From contig JAHEAO010000006.1 in NCBI GenBank assembly GCA_024642725.1, positions 1 through 64,000 on the forward strand: a stretch of 64,000 bases of DNA. Direction: 5' to 3'. The translations under genes were made by a program, and so were the position numbers. Positions within the stretch are counted from its first letter, which is position 1, and each line of letters begins with the position of its first letter. This stretch comes from Paracoccaceae bacterium. GTDB taxonomy: Bacteria; Pseudomonadota; Alphaproteobacteria; Rhodobacterales; Rhodobacteraceae. Of this stretch, positions 62,645-64,000 are shown piece by piece. The notes under the pieces are model-generated. The model was not told the DNA's origin. It ran no database searches and saw nothing but the letters and a program-made list of their open reading frames with translations.

Positions 62645-63295
62645 ATGGACCATGCAAGACCACTGCCATCGTACCTAATCCAGCGTTATCACGGATGGAA
62701 AGCGACGACCTATGCCGAGAACAAGGCATGGTATCGTCGCCTTGCAGATGACGGCCAGCGGCCCCGCGCTATGGTGATCAGTTGTTGCGACAGTCGGGTC
62801 CACGTTACGTCGATCTTCGGAGCGGATCAGGGCGAATTTTTTATCCACCGCAACGTGGCAAATTTGGTGCCGCCGTACGAACCGGATGGCGAACCGCATG
62901 GGACGTCGGCCGCGGTTGAGTATGCGGTGACTTCGCTGAAAGTCGCGCATGTGATCGTGCTGGGGCATTCCAACTGCGGCGGCGTCAACGGTTGTCACGC
63001 GATGTGTTCCGGAAAGGCGCCCGAGCTGGAGGAGAAATCCAGCTTTGTAGGGCGCTGGATGGATATTCTTCGGCCAGGATACGAAAAGGTCGCGTCCATT
63101 TCCGGTGAGGCAGAGCAGTTGAGGGCGCTGGAAAAAGAAGCGGTATTGGTCTCGCTTGACAATCTCATGACCTTCCCGTTCGTCTCTGAAGCGGTAGAGG
63201 AAGAACGCGTGACCTTGCACGGGCTGTGGACAGATGTCGGTGAGGGCGGATTGCTTCAATACGAGCCAGCCACCAGCACGTTTGAGCCTATCTAG
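62645..63295 (+). CDS. Beta-carbonic anhydrase
   Basis: MVISCCDSRVHV; FIHRNVANLVPPY; HVIVLGHSNCGGV Zn ligands; Met at 62645. Confidence 0.93.
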   Translation: MDHARPLPSYLIQRYHGWKATTYAENKAWYRRLADDGQRPRAMVISCCDSRVHVTSIFGADQGEFFIHRNVANLVPPYEPDGEPHGTSAAVEYAVTSLKVAHVIVLGHSNCGGVNGCHAMCSGKAPELEEKSSFVGRWMDILRPGYEKVASISGEAEQLRALEKEAVLVSLDNLMTFPFVSEAVEEERVTLHGLWTDVGEGGLLQYEPATSTFEPI

Positions 63296-63316
63296 CGACC
63301 GTCAGAACCCACGGCG

Positions 63317-64000
<684 letters not shown>

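Overview
A 64-kb, gene-dense, high-GC chromosomal window from an alphaproteobacterium, most likely a Rhodobacterales/Roseobacter-type organism. The support for that is the hemN-fnrL-usp-ccoNOQP...ccoGHIS synteny, DUF2794, MbfA and the haem genes. I found no phage, IS element, CRISPR, rRNA or tRNA. Recognisable blocks: cpdB-like Tat-exported phosphodiesterase (cut by the left edge, absent from the ORF track), nudC, SRPBCC, pheA, membrane-anchored cytochrome c, yejABEF peptide/microcin C importer, SPOR-tailed D-Ala-D-Ala carboxypeptidase, clpS, RsmC-like methyltransferase plus an atypical SDR, hemF/hemE/hemC, MFS + FAD oxidoreductase + malonyl-CoA synthetase, hemN/fnrL/usp/ccoNOQP with FNR boxes, a three-gene PLP-lyase/M24/Asp-Glu-racemase-like operon and a GT39 gene lying between ccoNOQP and ccoGHIS, the tesA/ybbAP cluster, hutH with a HutC-type regulator, an ABC(LolD-like)-FtsX-AttH cluster, a six-gene minus-strand operon (fghA-yaiI-HAD-cyclodeaminase-PhyH-DUF2478), mbfA, TetR, NYN-LOTUS/adhI, I78 inhibitor, cytochrome c', DUF2794, NlpC/P60 + M17 aminopeptidase, carbonic anhydrase and an SDR cut by the right edge. 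The observations I rate most worth following up are: (1) the eut-like but transporter-less PLP lyase/M24/racemase operon separating the two cco operons; (2) the overlapping fghA...PhyH dioxygenase operon; (3) an unannotated structured minus-strand RNA candidate with an intrinsic terminator at about 59.27-59.46 kb; (4) an SDR that has lost its catalytic Lys. No unmistakably new system (e.g. defence or retroelement) is visible; most of the window is ordinary core genome.
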